64,000 bases of DNA from Cycas panzhihuaensis (Eukaryota; Cycadophyta), in assembly GCA_023213395.1 (NCBI GenBank), contig CM041465.1, positions 43,159,741 to 43,223,740 on the forward strand, given 5' to 3'. The position numbers and the translations under genes are program-made. Below are positions 32,701 through 43,872 of the stretch, piece by piece (within the stretch, counting starts at the first letter, position 1; each line of letters starts with the position of its first letter). The notes beneath the pieces were generated by a model that was not told the DNA's origin, searched no databases, and saw nothing but the letters and a program-made list of their open reading frames with translations.

Positions 32701-33943
32701 GTTAGATCATAATAATCTCAAATGTATTGTCCTTAGTTATTCTCTTAATAGCAAAGCATATAGAGTATATGATTCCATTACCAAAAAAATGCATATTTCT
32801 AGAGATGTAATCTTTGTTGAGGATAATGAGGAGTTGGAATCAACATCCATCCATCCTCCTCTTGTAAAAGGCAAGCAGATTGTTGAGGACTTCCTTCTCT
32901 CACAATCTTCCACACCATGTTCATCATTTGCTCATGTTGCTTCTTCATCTACTTTAGTTTCAACTCCATTTGATCTTGGTACTTGTTCTATTGATCAACC
33001 ATTACAACTCTAGGATATTGATGTTCAAGTTATATCCACGAAGAAGCTACCCAAATGGTATACTTAGAAGGTGAAGGACAACCAAGTCATTGAACAAAAA
33101 CATCCATGTAAAATGAGGCAGGAAATAATTAACTATGCACTTATGGCTGAAATGCTTTGTGTAGATGAGCCTTCCACTTTTGAGGAGGCATGTAAAAGTG
33201 AAAAGTGGAAAGCTGCCATGAATGAAAAAATCCATTCTATTAAAAAGAATAGAACTTGGGATTCGGTAGAGTTGTCTAAAAACAAACGGGCAATCTGTTG
33301 TAAATGGGTATATAAAACCAAATTCCACTTTGATAGTTCAATCGAGCATCATAAGGCTCAACTTGATGCAAAGGGATTTAAACAAAAGGAAGGCATTAAC
33401 TATAAGAAAACCTTTGCACTTGTAGTGAATATGAACTCCATCAAACTTATATTGGCCTTAGCTTCTCAATGCAAGTGGTCTATTTATCAAATGGACATGA
33501 AGAATGCCTTTCTTAGTGGTGATCTTCAAGAGGAGGTTTGTTTGGAGCAACCTCCTGGGTACATTACGCACGACAAAGAACATTTGGTCTATTGCCTCAA
33601 GAAGACAATGTATGGTTTGAAATAGGCTCCTAGAGCATGGTATTAAAAAATAGATCATTATTTTCTGAGACATGGATATCATCGATTCTTATTAGAGCCT
33701 AACTTGTACATAAACGTTAGTGAGAACCATGTTGTCTTTGTTGTTTTGTATGTTGATGACTTAGTGATCACTGGAAGTGACACTAAGATGATACAAATGA
33801 TCCAGGATGACCTTAAGAGGAGTTTTGAGATGACTGATCTTGGACTTCTCCATTAGTTTTTAGGTATAGAGGTGTGGCAACAACTAGGTCATATCTTCAT
33901 TTACTAAGCCAAATATTCTTGAGACATTTTGTAGTGATTTAGA
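32701..33943 (+). pseudogene. element E linker and reverse transcriptase
   Basis: Linker with the Ser/Thr-rich stretch at 32860-33010, then RT: FEEACKSEKWKAAMNEKI, CKWVYKTKFHFDSSIEHHKA, YQMDMKNAFLSGDLQEEV (first Asp), LKKTMYGLK, and the catalytic box LYVDDLVITG near 33747-33777. Stops interrupt near 33623, 33644, 33856 and 33905. Confidence 0.88.
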
Positions 33944-34475
33944 ATGGACGACTGCAAATCTTTGTCTACATCTATGGAGATTGGAACTGAATTGTCACTT
34001 GATGAGAAAACAACACTTGTAGATCCTACATTATATCGACAACTAGTGGGTAGCCTAATCTACTTACCCAACACTATACCGGATCTTTCATTTTCAGTTG
34101 GGATTTATTCCAGGTACATGTCTCATCCTAATTAGAAGCATTGGAATGCAACAAAACGTATACTGAGATATCTCAAAGGCACATTGCAACATGACCTTCA
34201 GCATACACATAATGAGGACTTCATTTTGGAAGGGTTCTCAGATTTTAATTGGGTAGGATGCAAGGATAGTCGCAGATTGGCCTTAGGATATTGTTTTCAC
34301 CTCAGGTCAGGAATTATTTCATGGAGTTGTGAGAAGTAACACAATGTTATCTTGTGCTTCATGGAAGTAGAGTACAAAGCTGCAATCAGCACAACTTGTG
34401 AGGCTATTTGGCTAAGGAGGATTCTTAGCAAGCTTGGACTTGAGCAGGATCAACCCACTAGGATATATTGTTTCT
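33944..34475 (+). pseudogene. element E RNase H, truncated
   Basis: YRQLVGSLIYLPNTIPDLSF, HWNATKRILRYLKGT, FSDFNWVGCKDSRRLA, MEVEYKAAISTTCEAIWLRRIL, ending ...RIYC. The final DNQS and DxxTK blocks are missing. The break at about 34472 is followed by a small perfect hairpin (34482-34502). Confidence 0.82.
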
Positions 34476-35301
34476 CAATGTAACACAAAATGTCATTGTG
34501 TTCTAAAAATGGCTTTATTTGAATGAAAAATCCAGAGTTTTCTCTATTATTTGTCCTTTTGTACTCATAAATGTAGTGATAAAGCGAGAAAATAGTAGCA
34601 TAAACATAAGGGTAACTTGTCATTCCTTGAGTAAACTTGAATTCTTTCTTCCATAGCTAGAGTGTGATGAAATACTCCTCTTCTCTCCTTGCTTGTTGAA
34701 TTCCTACATTGGCAGTATATCCATATTCTAATGGTGGCATGATGCCTTACCTTGCTCTCTATACATTTATATAAGAGAGTACTAGGAGGCAAGGGAGTCT
34801 TGTCTAAGGGGATTATCTCTCTATTAGCAAATGAGAAGTCACCTCTTGCACAACTCTTCATAATACAACTATGTGATTTGAAGTTAGCTTCTTTAATGAG
34901 AGGATTTCTTAATAATTGTGCAGCAATTCTCTTAATCTCCTAATCATAGACACTTAAGTTTTCATTTATAATTTAAAAATTTTCTCTTCTAATTAACGGG
35001 GATTTTAGTCATTAAAGGTTATTTTGATGGTAAAAATTCCTCTTATAATAATTTAGGCTATATTTTTTTAATCCAAATGAGATCAATACTTTCTAGGCTA
35101 ATATACTTCATCTTTTATTATTGATTATCATTCTATTTTTATTGCACCTCAATAAAGACAAAATGATGCATCATCTCTTTATAATTGAAGTTATGGTTTG
35201 GCTTTTAGGGTTGATTAGGGCACTATAATTTTTACAATTATTTTGATAAATCTTTCCTAGTTACTTAATTTCTAACCTTCATTATAATGGATGCTTTGTA
35301 G
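34476..35301. other. LTR-like AT-rich DNA and probable host intron
   Basis: 34490-34960 has LTR-like signals on the minus strand (TATA in TCTTATATAAATG near 34767-34779, AATAAA near 34525-34531), but I cannot find TG..CA ends or a partner. 34960-35301 is T-rich and ends in an acceptor (TTTGTAG at 35295-35301), so its right part is probably intron of the exonuclease gene. The open stretch on the minus strand at 34565-34861 has no recognisable domain. Confidence 0.45.
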
Positions 35302-36064
35302 GTTTCTATTTTACAAATTGCGACAGGGAAAAGAGTATTCATTTTTGACTTGATTAAATTATTTCAAATGGAACGGGATGGATTAGACATTTGCCTCAAG
35401 CTTGTTTTTCATTCTCCAAACATTTTGAAGTTGGGTATGATGCTTATCAATTGTTTACAACTTTTTTGTTTACATAATACTAATGTTAATGTTTGTTTCA
35501 TAATATGACATATTGACTTTCCTCTGTTGGCTATATAAAGTTAATGCTTACATAATGCACAATTGTGTTGGTTGAATATCTTCAAGGCTATGCTTTGCAC
35601 AATGATCTAGAACAACTTTTGCATTCCTATGGAGATTTGCAGTGCTTCCAGTATTGTGAATCTACTTTGGACCTTCAAATACTTTTTGGATTCTCTAAGG
35701 GGGGCCTTTCTGGCATTGCGAAGGTAATTGAATGCAATAGTTTACCTAATGACCATTCCAATTTTGTAAGTTAAATAAAAGACATCTATTTAAGAAGTTA
35801 AAGATTTTGTATGTTAGAATGGGGAGGGGGGGGGTGGTATATATCTATGATATTGTCTTATCTAATATGATATAAAAGATGCTAATTAGGTAGGTTTAGA
35901 GTAGATATATTCTACCATTTGTTAACTCTATAGGAAAATTAGAAGTGAAAGATATGATATAATTAACCACAATGTTTTGATTGAATTAGATTGTATTGGG
36001 AGGTCATTTAAACAAAACTCAACGAATGAGTAACTGGGAAGATCGCCCCTTAAGCCATAGCCAG
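35302..36064 (+). CDS. host gene fragment: plant mut-7-like 3'-5' exonuclease, three exons
   Basis: Exons 35302-35434 (133 bp), 35587-35723 (137 bp) and 35990-36064 (75 bp) join to 115 codons without a stop. Introns of 152 and 266 bp have GT starts and AG ends, in phases 1 and 0; a GTATAT donor follows 36064 and TTTGTAG precedes 35302. The protein has VSILQIATGKRVFIFDLIKL, HSPNILKLGYALHNDLEQLL (carrying the conserved second-motif Asp), SYGDLQCFQYCESTLDLQ, SKGGLSGIAKIVLGGHLNKT and SNWEDRPLSHSQ, the DEDD exonuclease-domain blocks of plant mut-7-like proteins, predicted to trim RNA or DNA from 3' ends. The exons with the first and last catalytic motifs are not seen; they may lie across long introns filled with retrotransposons, or the gene may be a fragment. 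Confidence 0.8.
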
Positions 36065-36933
36065 GTATATGGACTTAACTTTATTTTTTGAATCCCGTAA
36101 AAAGTTTGCCTTGAATCATATTGATTAATAATGATTTGTATCACATATAATATGTTGCTAATTAGAACATTTGCTACTTTGTACTTGTTTGAAGCTCCCA
36201 ATTACATATATATGTAAAGTTTGGGAATCTTATGGTGGCACTTTTGAACTATGTTCCATCTTGAGCATGAATATAGGAAATCTATTAGTTTAAAATACAT
36301 TTTGTTAGAATTATGGCTTTTAAGCATGTTTCATGTAGTGTGTACAAGGTTGATGGTTTTGTTTCTAGTACACCATGTCAAAACATACTAGCTTGAATTA
36401 TGTTTCATCAAAATCTTTTCATGAATAAAGTATGCTACAACAATTGGAACTTAATGGGGTGAGAGATGATCAGTCGAGGAGAAGTTGTCCAACTATCATG
36501 GCCTATTTTAGGGAGTGGCATGCACAAATATACAAAATATCCTTCAAGTGTTTTCCATTGTTATCATCATGATAATCAACATCTTCATCCTCATTAAGTA
36601 ACTGCCATCACGATCTCTAATTTTGTACATGAATGCTAGCTCTTACCTAGTGGATTGTTGCACATCTTGTGACCACCAATTGTCTTAGTGCTCGCATACT
36701 TTATTTTATAAGCTATATGATGACATGCAATACTCTTACTTAACATACATTGATTGGAAAAAATGGGTGTTTTGGGCTTGGTTATGCATCATATAATAGA
36801 AATTCGAGTCAAATACTTCTTGCTTCAAATGTGTTTAAAGTGAAGGAGATAACTAGTATTTACAATTTTGTAAAGTTTGTATAGTAAAATAGTGGTTTTA
36901 CATGTGAATAACTTGAAAAATCATGTTCATTGT
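36065..36933. other. AT-rich DNA after exonuclease exon, probably intron
   Basis: Starts with a donor (GTATATGG). No coding domain is seen on either strand, and I looked for but did not find the YAALDA-type exon expected next in this gene. No repeat is evident within the window. Confidence 0.5.
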
Positions 36934-37221
36934 TGTTAGAAATGATGTTAGATTTAGCATAGTTGAGGTGTCTTCTCATATGTGTGAGAATGTAACTCCC
37001 ATTTTGTGTTTGTAGCCCCTCTTTCTTATATCATTAATTTGTAATTGTCAATGAGGCACATATATAAGTACGATATACCTACTTTCATTTGGTTAATGAG
37101 AATTTATTAGGATTTGCAAGTATACTTAAGTAAAGCCTTTGTTGGTGCTGTTATTTTGCTTCCACAGTGTTACTTTGTTAGTTTTCCTCTTGATATGCTT
37201 TGTCAATTTTAGTTTCTCACA
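36934..37221 (+). repeat. element M: 5' LTR of a copia stub
   Basis: 288 bp from TGTTAGAAATGATG to TTTCTCACA, with a TATA-like CATATATAAG near 37056-37066. Directly followed by TGGTATTAGAC, a variant of the initiator-Met primer site, which supports a 5' LTR. No partner LTR in the window. Confidence 0.65.
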
Positions 37222-37896
37222 TGGTATTAGACGAACATTGGTTTCTGTGGCCATGTAGAGTGCAATAAGAGTGTTAGCTTGTTGTTTCACATGAAGCCAA
37301 TTTTTTTCAGTTGATTGAAGTTGAGAGGATGAGAACTCAGAAGTGTGGCGATTCAGTGGTATGATTGTTGATTTAACATTTTGGTTTATATATAATGGTA
37401 TGTTGCATTAGTGTGTACATTTTTCATGGGTTTGTGTTTTGAGTTTTGGGCACGTGTAGAAGTGCTCGGGAACCTGTTTTTGTTGATTCCAATTTTGAGA
37501 GGTGGTTGCTGACCTTTGAGGGCATTGTGAATCAGTGTGTAGGGTAATTAGTCACTTTCATAGAATTTTTTTTTTTTTGTTGGGTGTTCAATTGTTGTTT
37601 AGGGCCTTTTTAAAGAAGTTGGCATTGTGTATGAGCATTTTCTTGCTAATTCCTCCTCTTTTTTATTATTTTATGTTTTTGTTTTTCAAGTTTTGAAGCT
37701 ATGGGTTTGACAAAAATTGTATGAGGGTGTTGCAAAATCATTTTGCAGCCTCATTTGTTGAATCTCTCGAAGAAAAACTTAGTTGGGCTCTTATTTTGTG
37801 AGCTAAGCATTTGTCTTTAAAATAGTGAGTTATTTGAGCCATTTTTTGCTCTTTTCTCACTGGAAATCTGTGAATGAGTCCCAGCTTGCCTAAAGG
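37222..37896 (+). other. element M leader, cut off by element H
   Basis: Non-coding leader after the primer site, with a poly-T run near 37569-37581. No gag is seen before the LTR of H begins at 37897, so M is a stub here. A 48-bp exon-like piece at 37311-37358 is discussed among the rejected items. Confidence 0.5.
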
Positions 37897-38125
37897 TGTT
37901 GAAAATTATTTTAGCAACGGTTTAATATTAGAATATTAGTATTTCTATAGGAAATTTTATGTAAATTAAGGGTTAGATGTTAGTGTCCCCTCTTTGTATT
38001 AAGTTGACACTTGTCACATATGTATAAACTGGTTATGTAAAGTACTTGTATATAAGAGAGAACACCTCTCTCATCAAATCAATGAAAAATCATTTCATTC
38101 TTTTCAATTTTGTTTATTTCTATCA
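37897..38125 (+). repeat. element H 5' LTR
   Basis: About 229 bp, from TGTTGAAAATT to TTTCTATCA, with a TATA-like TGTATATAAGAGAG near 38047-38060. Followed at 38126 by TGGTATTAGAGCAGG, a clear copia primer site (initiator-Met type, one mismatch). The start is chosen from the TGTTG word and is less certain than the end. Confidence 0.78.
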
Positions 38126-38815
38126 TGGTATTAGAGCAGGTCTAATAGACTAAGGCCAAGACAGACCAAGATTAGACTGAGAGGTGTAAGGAGATAAAAA
38201 TTGAGCGAGGAGTAAGAAGATAAATTTTTGAAGATGAAAGCATAGGATTTAAGTCATAATTGAAGTTGTATGGCATTGTATAGATTCATACGGGCCCGTA
38301 TGATCAAAATTTTGAAATGCTCAAAATCAAACGAAGAATTACCAACAAGGACATTTCGTCAAGCAAAGCTCATTGTCCCAAAGGCGCATCAACAAATTTG
38401 GCTTCATTAAGTGGGAAAGCAAAGAGAACCAGGCACATGGATTTTAAGCTTGCAAAGCAAATCTCTCAAGTTCGAGTCGAGCGAGTGGACTTAAAATTTT
38501 GCTCTCGTCATAAGCTTTCCCTTGAATGTGAGTTTGTAAGATTTGGTTGAGGATTTTTCAAGTTGCAAACAAAAATGTGATTCAAACCCTAGTCACCCCT
38601 CTGCTTTCAAAGCTATTTTTTCTTCTTGTCTGGAACTCTGTTCTCAAAACTAACTTTAGAACTTTGTACACGAAGGTTTTATCTTTATTTTGAGGGAGTT
38701 TTGCTGCATCTTGTATAATTGTGCTTTTGTCCATACATTTGTATGGTCATATAAGCCAAGTTTGCAACAGTCATCGAAAAAGATCAGTGACTGTTTTCTC
38801 TCTCTAAATTGAAAA

Positions 38816-39511
38816 ATGGCTCCAACTTATTCATTGGGTGAGTCAGTTAAGTTGATAAACTAGAACTATGTTGCTTGGAAAATTAAAATTAAGGGACTTT
38901 TGATTGCAAAGAATGCATGGGATTTAGTTATCGGAAAAGAAACAAAACTAATCATAGGAGATGTCGCAAAAATTAATTGGGAAGAAAGAGACAGGCAAGC
39001 TCTAGCTATAATCACCTTGTCCATAAGTGATTCAATTTTGACCAACATTAGTGAAGCTTCTATCTTTGTTGAAGCATGGAATGCTCTAGGTTCACTATTT
39101 AGCCAAAAGAATGAAGCCCACATTATTACTTTAAGAGAACAACTCAGTCGGCTTCATTTACGGGAGGGTGAACAAGTTACCAATTTTATCACTAGATTGA
39201 TGGAAATCAAAGATAGTCTGACCTCTGCAGGAGAACCAATGTCTGACACTAAAATTATTCGTCTGATACTCGACAAACTACCAAAATCTTTTGTTAATTT
39301 CGTAAATACACTCATAGTAGGACTGACAGAAATTAGAATTAATCTAACACTTGGAAAACAAATGTCAGGATCTTTATTCTTTGTATCCAACAAACATAAA
39401 CTCATCAAAAGATATTATGAACACAATATATTGAAGGAGGATTATAAATCGACTCTAACCCAAAATAATAACAGATCAAATTACTTGATAGCTGATATAG
39501 AAATTTGGTAG
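38816..39511 (+). pseudogene. element H Gag
   Basis: MAPTYSLGESVKL, a stop at 38861, then NYVAWKIKIKGLLIAKNAWD, EASIFVEAWNALGSLFSQK, LREQLSRLHLREGEQV, LILDKLPKSF. Copia Gag with the same plan as element F. Past about 39380 the match fades (KHKLIKRYYEHNIL), and no zinc knuckle follows, so the junction with L is probably near 39400-39540. The leader 38126-38815 has no supported ORF. Confidence 0.8.
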
Positions 39512-39794
39512 AGCTTCGACTCTCACCAAATATCACTGCCTTACTAGTTGATGACTGTAGACATGGCCTTAACTTATAGAGGGCTCAATGTCTATCACTT
39601 TACAAATGGTGGATGTCCATTGGACCTCACATCCTCACATTTCATTGGGCCTCATATTGCACACATCTCATTGGATGGTTATGAGGCTAAAGTGGGATGA
39701 TGACCCTCAACTAGGAAGTACAACATTAAATTATCACTTGAATAGATTTACACTATTACACAAAAGTATATGAAGGTGCCATTATATTTTAACA
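39500..39794 (-). repeat. element L 3' LTR (outer end unclear)
   Basis: On the element strand it starts TGTTAAAATATAATGG at 39794, after the purine-rich AAGAGAAAA tract (39795-39804). A TATA-like CTCTATAAGTTAAGG follows near 39567-39581. The outer end is not certain, so the left coordinate is approximate. Confidence 0.55.
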
Positions 39795-39839
39795 TTTTCT
39801 CTTAATGACAGCTTCATTAATCTTGACGTCGAGGTCGTG

Positions 39840-40440
39840 TCAAAACCTTTCAAACATAGGTTTACTAAGTGCTTTGGTGAAGATATCTACAACTTTTTCT
39901 TCAATCAGTTTATACACAAGATCAATTTGCTCTGTTCTTGCAATTGACATCATTGTTTTGTAAAGCCAATGATAATCAATTGGTTTTTTTCTTGAAGGCA
40001 ATTTAGTGATCTCCCAAGTATCATTTTCCAAGATGGAATACATCTCGTCATCCATAGCAGCCTGCCATATTTGGTCTTTGACTGCCTCCTCTAATGTGGA
40101 AGGCTTAGGATCATTGAGAACTTGTGCCATTAGAGCAAAGTTTGTAGTATGCTTGTATTTTGATTACTTTTTTTGTTCTATAGAAGGTGAAGGTGCATCT
40201 TCCATAACTTGTAAATACCACTTAGGAAGTTTCTTAATGCTTTTAGCTTGAACTTGTATGTCATCTAGAGACAGAGGTGGCAATGCAGAGGTTGTTGTAG
40301 AAGTAGATGGAGATGCAGGAGGAGCAGATGATGAACTTGGAGTATATGAAGTTGAAGGAGTAGAAGGGTCCACAATTGGTGCAGGAGGAGCTTTTGAAAC
40401 ATCAACACCATCGTCTATCAGAAACTATAGTTGAGATTGA
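39840..40440 (-). pseudogene. element L linker and RT fused to the RNase H tail
   Basis: Open at 39840-40130: copia RT start (STLEEAVKDQIWQAAMDDEM, NDTWEITKLPSRKKP, YHWLYKT) runs directly, in frame, into the very end of RNase H (IARTEQIDLVYKL, KVVDIFTKAL). The RT core with its catalytic Asp residues and most of RNase H are absent. Upstream, 40164-40373 is the Ser/Pro/Thr-rich linker (SPSTSTTTSALPPL, KKLPKWYLQ). It cannot encode a working RT. Confidence 0.8.
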
Positions 40441-41514
40441 TCTAAGTCCTAATTGTCTTTTTCCAATATAACATCCCGAGATGAATATGCTTGTCTTCCA
40501 ACATGATCATACACCTTGTAAGCTTTGCAACCAAGTACATAGCCTATAAAGATGCACTTCAAGCTTTTATCATCAAGTTTTTTCTGTATTCTTTTGCAAT
40601 GTACTTATAGGTTGTACATCTAAATGTTCTAAGGTGTGAGACTGTAGGCTTTTGCCTTGACTAAGCCTCCTTGAGTGTCATGTTTTTGATGGCTGAAGTT
40701 AAGCTCCTATTTGTTAGGTAAGCAATAGTAGAAATAGCTTTAGCCTAGAATGAATCAATAAGGTTTACAGATTTCACCATTGCTTTTGCTTTGTTCACCA
40801 GTGTTTGATTCATACATTTAGTAATACCGTTTTGTTGAAGAGTACGAGGGGTTGAGAACTAGCATTTAATGCCATGTTCTTTATAGAAATTAGTGAACTG
40901 ATTCGAAGTATACTCACCTCCATTATCTATATGCAATATCTTGATTGTCGCACCAGATTCATTTTCCACTTTAGCTTTGAATTCCTTGAATTTGTCAAAG
41001 ACTTCAAACTTGTTCTTTAGAAAGTAGTCCCAAACTTTTCAAGAATAATCATTAGTAAAAGTTACAAAGAAACAACCATTGAGTGAAGGCATTGACATGG
41101 GTCCACAAATGTCTGAGTGACCTAAGCCCAATGGTCTAGTTGCATGCCAAGCTTTCTTGGATTGAAATGGTTCCCTGTGTTGCTTACGAACAATGCAAGC
41201 TTCATAGAAACATTTATTTTATTTGATATTGGGCAACCCATGTACCATCTGAAGTCGAAATATTGAGATGGTAGACACTTCTTCTGAAGCTTGGAACATT
41301 ATATCTTCCCTTTATAAGTGGAAAGAGGACCGAGACTTTGCATATTTAGATGACCAAGGCATTCATGCCATAGTTGATCCTTGGTACACTTTCTAGTAGG
41401 TTGCTCCTGACTATGAGAAGATTCACCCTACATTTCAATAGGTGGGTCATCTGTAACAATCTACTTTTGTTTATCTAGTTGAGTAGACTGCATAGTGGCA
41501 CATGAGTTCAAATT
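40441..41514 (-). pseudogene. element L integrase
   Basis: Copia integrase with many breaks. Recognisable on the minus strand are DQLWHECLGHLN near 41360, a GPMSMPSL-like region near 41090 that carries the first Asp (FVDP), an acidic YIDNGGEYTSNQF-like area near 40910, and a SNRSLTSAIKN-like stretch near 40690. No frame is open for long. Confidence 0.65.
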
Positions 41515-41949
41515 CTATGCAGAGGCAAGGGGAACACCATCAAGCTTGTAAAGGCCATTGTCTTGATGTTTTGTGACAAATATTTGTCTAGTTGAGTGGT
41601 CCAAAATAATATAGGTTCCCTGGCTAAAGAGTACATCAAAGTTTTGCTTATCAATCTGACAGAAAGCAGGTTCTTTCATAGCAGGTACATAAAGGACATT
41701 ACTGATATGATGACTAACATTTGAATTTTTCAAGGCTATGGGATCTTTTCCAGTCTTGGCCACATCATATATAATATCATCACCAAACGTTACTGTTTGT
41801 GCCTGAACAAAGTTGGTGTTTTTCAATAATTCTTTAGTGCCTGTCATATGACGAGTGGCACCGGAATCTATCAACCAAGAGTTATCTGAATGATGAAAAG
41901 AGAGTGTGAAAAAGAACAGGTTCAGGGAATTGGCCTGGGTATTGGCCAC
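41515..41949 (-). pseudogene. element L aspartic protease
   Basis: Open for 144 codons. Active site SWLIDSGATRHMTGTKELL, then VTFGDDIIYDVAKTGKDP, HHISNVLYVPAM, and QDNGLYKLDG, the usual transition into integrase. The best-preserved protease of the copia elements here. Confidence 0.88.
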
Positions 41950-42155
41950 ATGGCCTCCTTGCTATAAATTCTTATTCTTATCTTGAGATTGGTTCTTAAG
42001 TTGATTTTGGTTTCGTTGTTGTCAATTACCTTGACCACAACCTCTATTATGTTGTAGATTTGGGCCTCCTTGTTGTACAAACGTGTTTTGTAAAGGTTGC
42101 AGATTGGATTGCCTTCTTTTGCATTCTATGATCACATGCTTAGGTTTGCCACGAA

Positions 42156-43093
42156 AAGATTTGAATTCAGTGAAAAAGATTGGGTGTACTTCATCTTCAG
42201 TAAATTTGAAGCTCTTGATTGCTTTAAAGAATTTAAAGCTCAAGTAGAACTCAAAAGTGGGCACAAAATAAAAATGCTTAGGACAGATGGAGGTGGCGAG
42301 TTTGTTTCAAATGATTTTTCAATTTTTTTCAAGATTCATGGCATTCACAGACAAATTATTACTCCATACACACCACAATCAAATGGAGTAGCTAAAAGAC
42401 TGAACAAGACCATAATAGAAATGGCTCGATGCATGATAAATGAGAAAGATGTCTCAAATATATATTGGGCTGATGCAGTTAATATTGCTATTTATTTAAC
42501 AGACAAAAGACCCACATAGGCATTTGACAAAGTCTCTCCAAAGGAAGCATGGACATGCGTGAGACTAGATGTAAGTCATCTACGAACATTTGGATGCACT
42601 GCCTATGTACATATTCCAAATCATGAAATTACATGATAAAGGCATTGAATGGATTATGGTTGGATATAGTACAAAATCAAAAGTCTATCATTGTATAGAT
42701 GTGAAAACAAAGAAAATTTATGTAAGCAGAGATGTAACATTTGATGAAGGTATCTCAATAAGTTAAGACACTGCTTATTGTCGAAGAGGCATAGTGTTGG
42801 AAGAAAATGTAGAATCTTCCGATACAGATAGCCTAGTTGAGGAAAAGGCAACTTCTCAGGAAGACGCAAAAGAATCGACTTCTCAGGAAGAGTCAGAAAC
42901 ATCGATTAAAGAAGAAGAATAGAAAAATATTTCAGAAAGGAGATTACCTAAGTTGTATCTAAAAAATGTAGAATAATCAAAGGGAGATGTGTTCGAGCAC
43001 AAAATTAGATCTCAAAGGCATCAAGCTTTGGTCTATTTAGTTTACCCTCAAAGTTTTGAAGAAGCCTGTTAGAAAATAGAATGGCAAGAAGCT
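42156..43093 (+). pseudogene. element H integrase and linker
   Basis: Starts inside the integrase core: KDWVYFIFSKFEALDCFKEF, MLRTDGGGEFVSNDF (second Asp), TPYTPQSNGVAKRLNKTI (catalytic Glu position is Lys in G-V-A-K), IIEMARCMINEKD. After a stop at 42519, the copia tail SPKEAWTCVRLDVSHLRTFG continues, then an acidic linker (EESETSIKEEE) with several stops. The N-terminal half, including the first Asp, was lost at the L junction. Confidence 0.82.
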
Positions 43094-43872
43094 ATGGATA
43101 AAGAAGTTAATAACACTTGGGAATTGGTTCTTCCTCTAGAAGATAAACCCATTGTAGGTTGCAAATGGGCATACAAAATAAAGGAAAAACCATATGGAAG
43201 TATTGAAAAACATAAAGCTCAACTTGTAGCTAAAGGGTATACCCAAACAATAGGTATCGACTATGAAGAAACATTTGCTCCTGTAGCAAAGCTCATAACC
43301 ATTCACATAGTTATTGCTTTGGCAGCTCAATACAAATGGGAAATTGTGCAATTGGATGTGAAAAGTGCTTTCCTAAATGATGATCTCAGTCAAGAAGTTT
43401 ATATCGAGCAACCACTTAGGTATATAAAAAAGGGAGGAGCATTTGGTTTGTAGATTGAAAAAGGCACTATATGGCCTAAAGCAAGCATCTAGAGCTTGAT
43501 ATGCCAAATTAGATCATCATCTTTAAAAGGAGGTTAAAATATATATGAAGCAAATCCAAGTCTTTATATAAAAAAGACAAAAAGACTTGATCACCATAAT
43601 TGTGGTATATGTAGATGATTTGGTTGTTATAGGGAATCATCAAGAAACTATTAGCTAGGTAAAAGCATATATGGAAAGAAAATTTGAAATGACTAAAATG
43701 GGTGCACTTCATTACTACCTTGGCATAGAAATTGATTAAGCAGAAAGTGGGATATTCATCTCATAATCCAAGTATGTCAAAAAGCTACTAAAGAGATTCA
43801 ATATGGAGGAATGTAATCCATGTGCTACACCATTGGAAGCAGGTTGTGTTCTATTTTTTGATGAAAGCAAAC
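43094..43872 (+). pseudogene. element H reverse transcriptase
   Basis: MDKEVNNTWELVLP, CKWAYKIKEKPYGSIEKHKA, DYEETFAPVAKL, VQLDVKSAFLNDDLSQEV (first Asp), then a frame change near 43435 and LKKALYGLKQAS. The catalytic box VVYVDDLVVIG lies near 43597-43632. It breaks at 43872 inside the segment before RNase H, where element I is inserted. Confidence 0.87.

Larger units (their letters stand above)
25499..34475 (+). mobile_element. element E: Ty1/copia pol remnant, split by element F
   Basis: Copia element in two pieces, 25499-25944 and 31145-34475, in the order gag, zinc finger, protease, integrase, RT, RNase H (truncated). Both LTRs are absent: the 5' side abuts the G LTR, and RNase H stops at about 34472. 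Many nonsense codons, most of them TAG or TGA at former Trp, Gln or Arg positions, show age. Confidence 0.85.
39500..42155 (-). mobile_element. element L: truncated antisense Ty1/copia
   Basis: Minus-strand copia within H: zinc-finger end of gag (about 42022-42155), protease, integrase, linker, a fused RT/RNase H, a purine tract and part of a 3' LTR. The 5' LTR and most of gag are missing, and the junction with H integrase lies at about 42155. No target duplication could be identified. Confidence 0.75.

Noticed and set aside
34565-34861. 98-codon minus-strand ORF
   Set aside because: No domain, and it overlaps promoter-like and polyadenylation-like signals; more likely chance.
37311-37358. 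Exon-like 48-bp piece between TTTTTTTCAG and GTATGA
   Set aside because: Splice-like borders only. The translation does not fit the exonuclease family, and it lies in the leader of copia stub M.
38317-38550. 77-codon ORF in the leader of element H
   Set aside because: Upstream of the real Gag start, no domain, no equivalent in element F.
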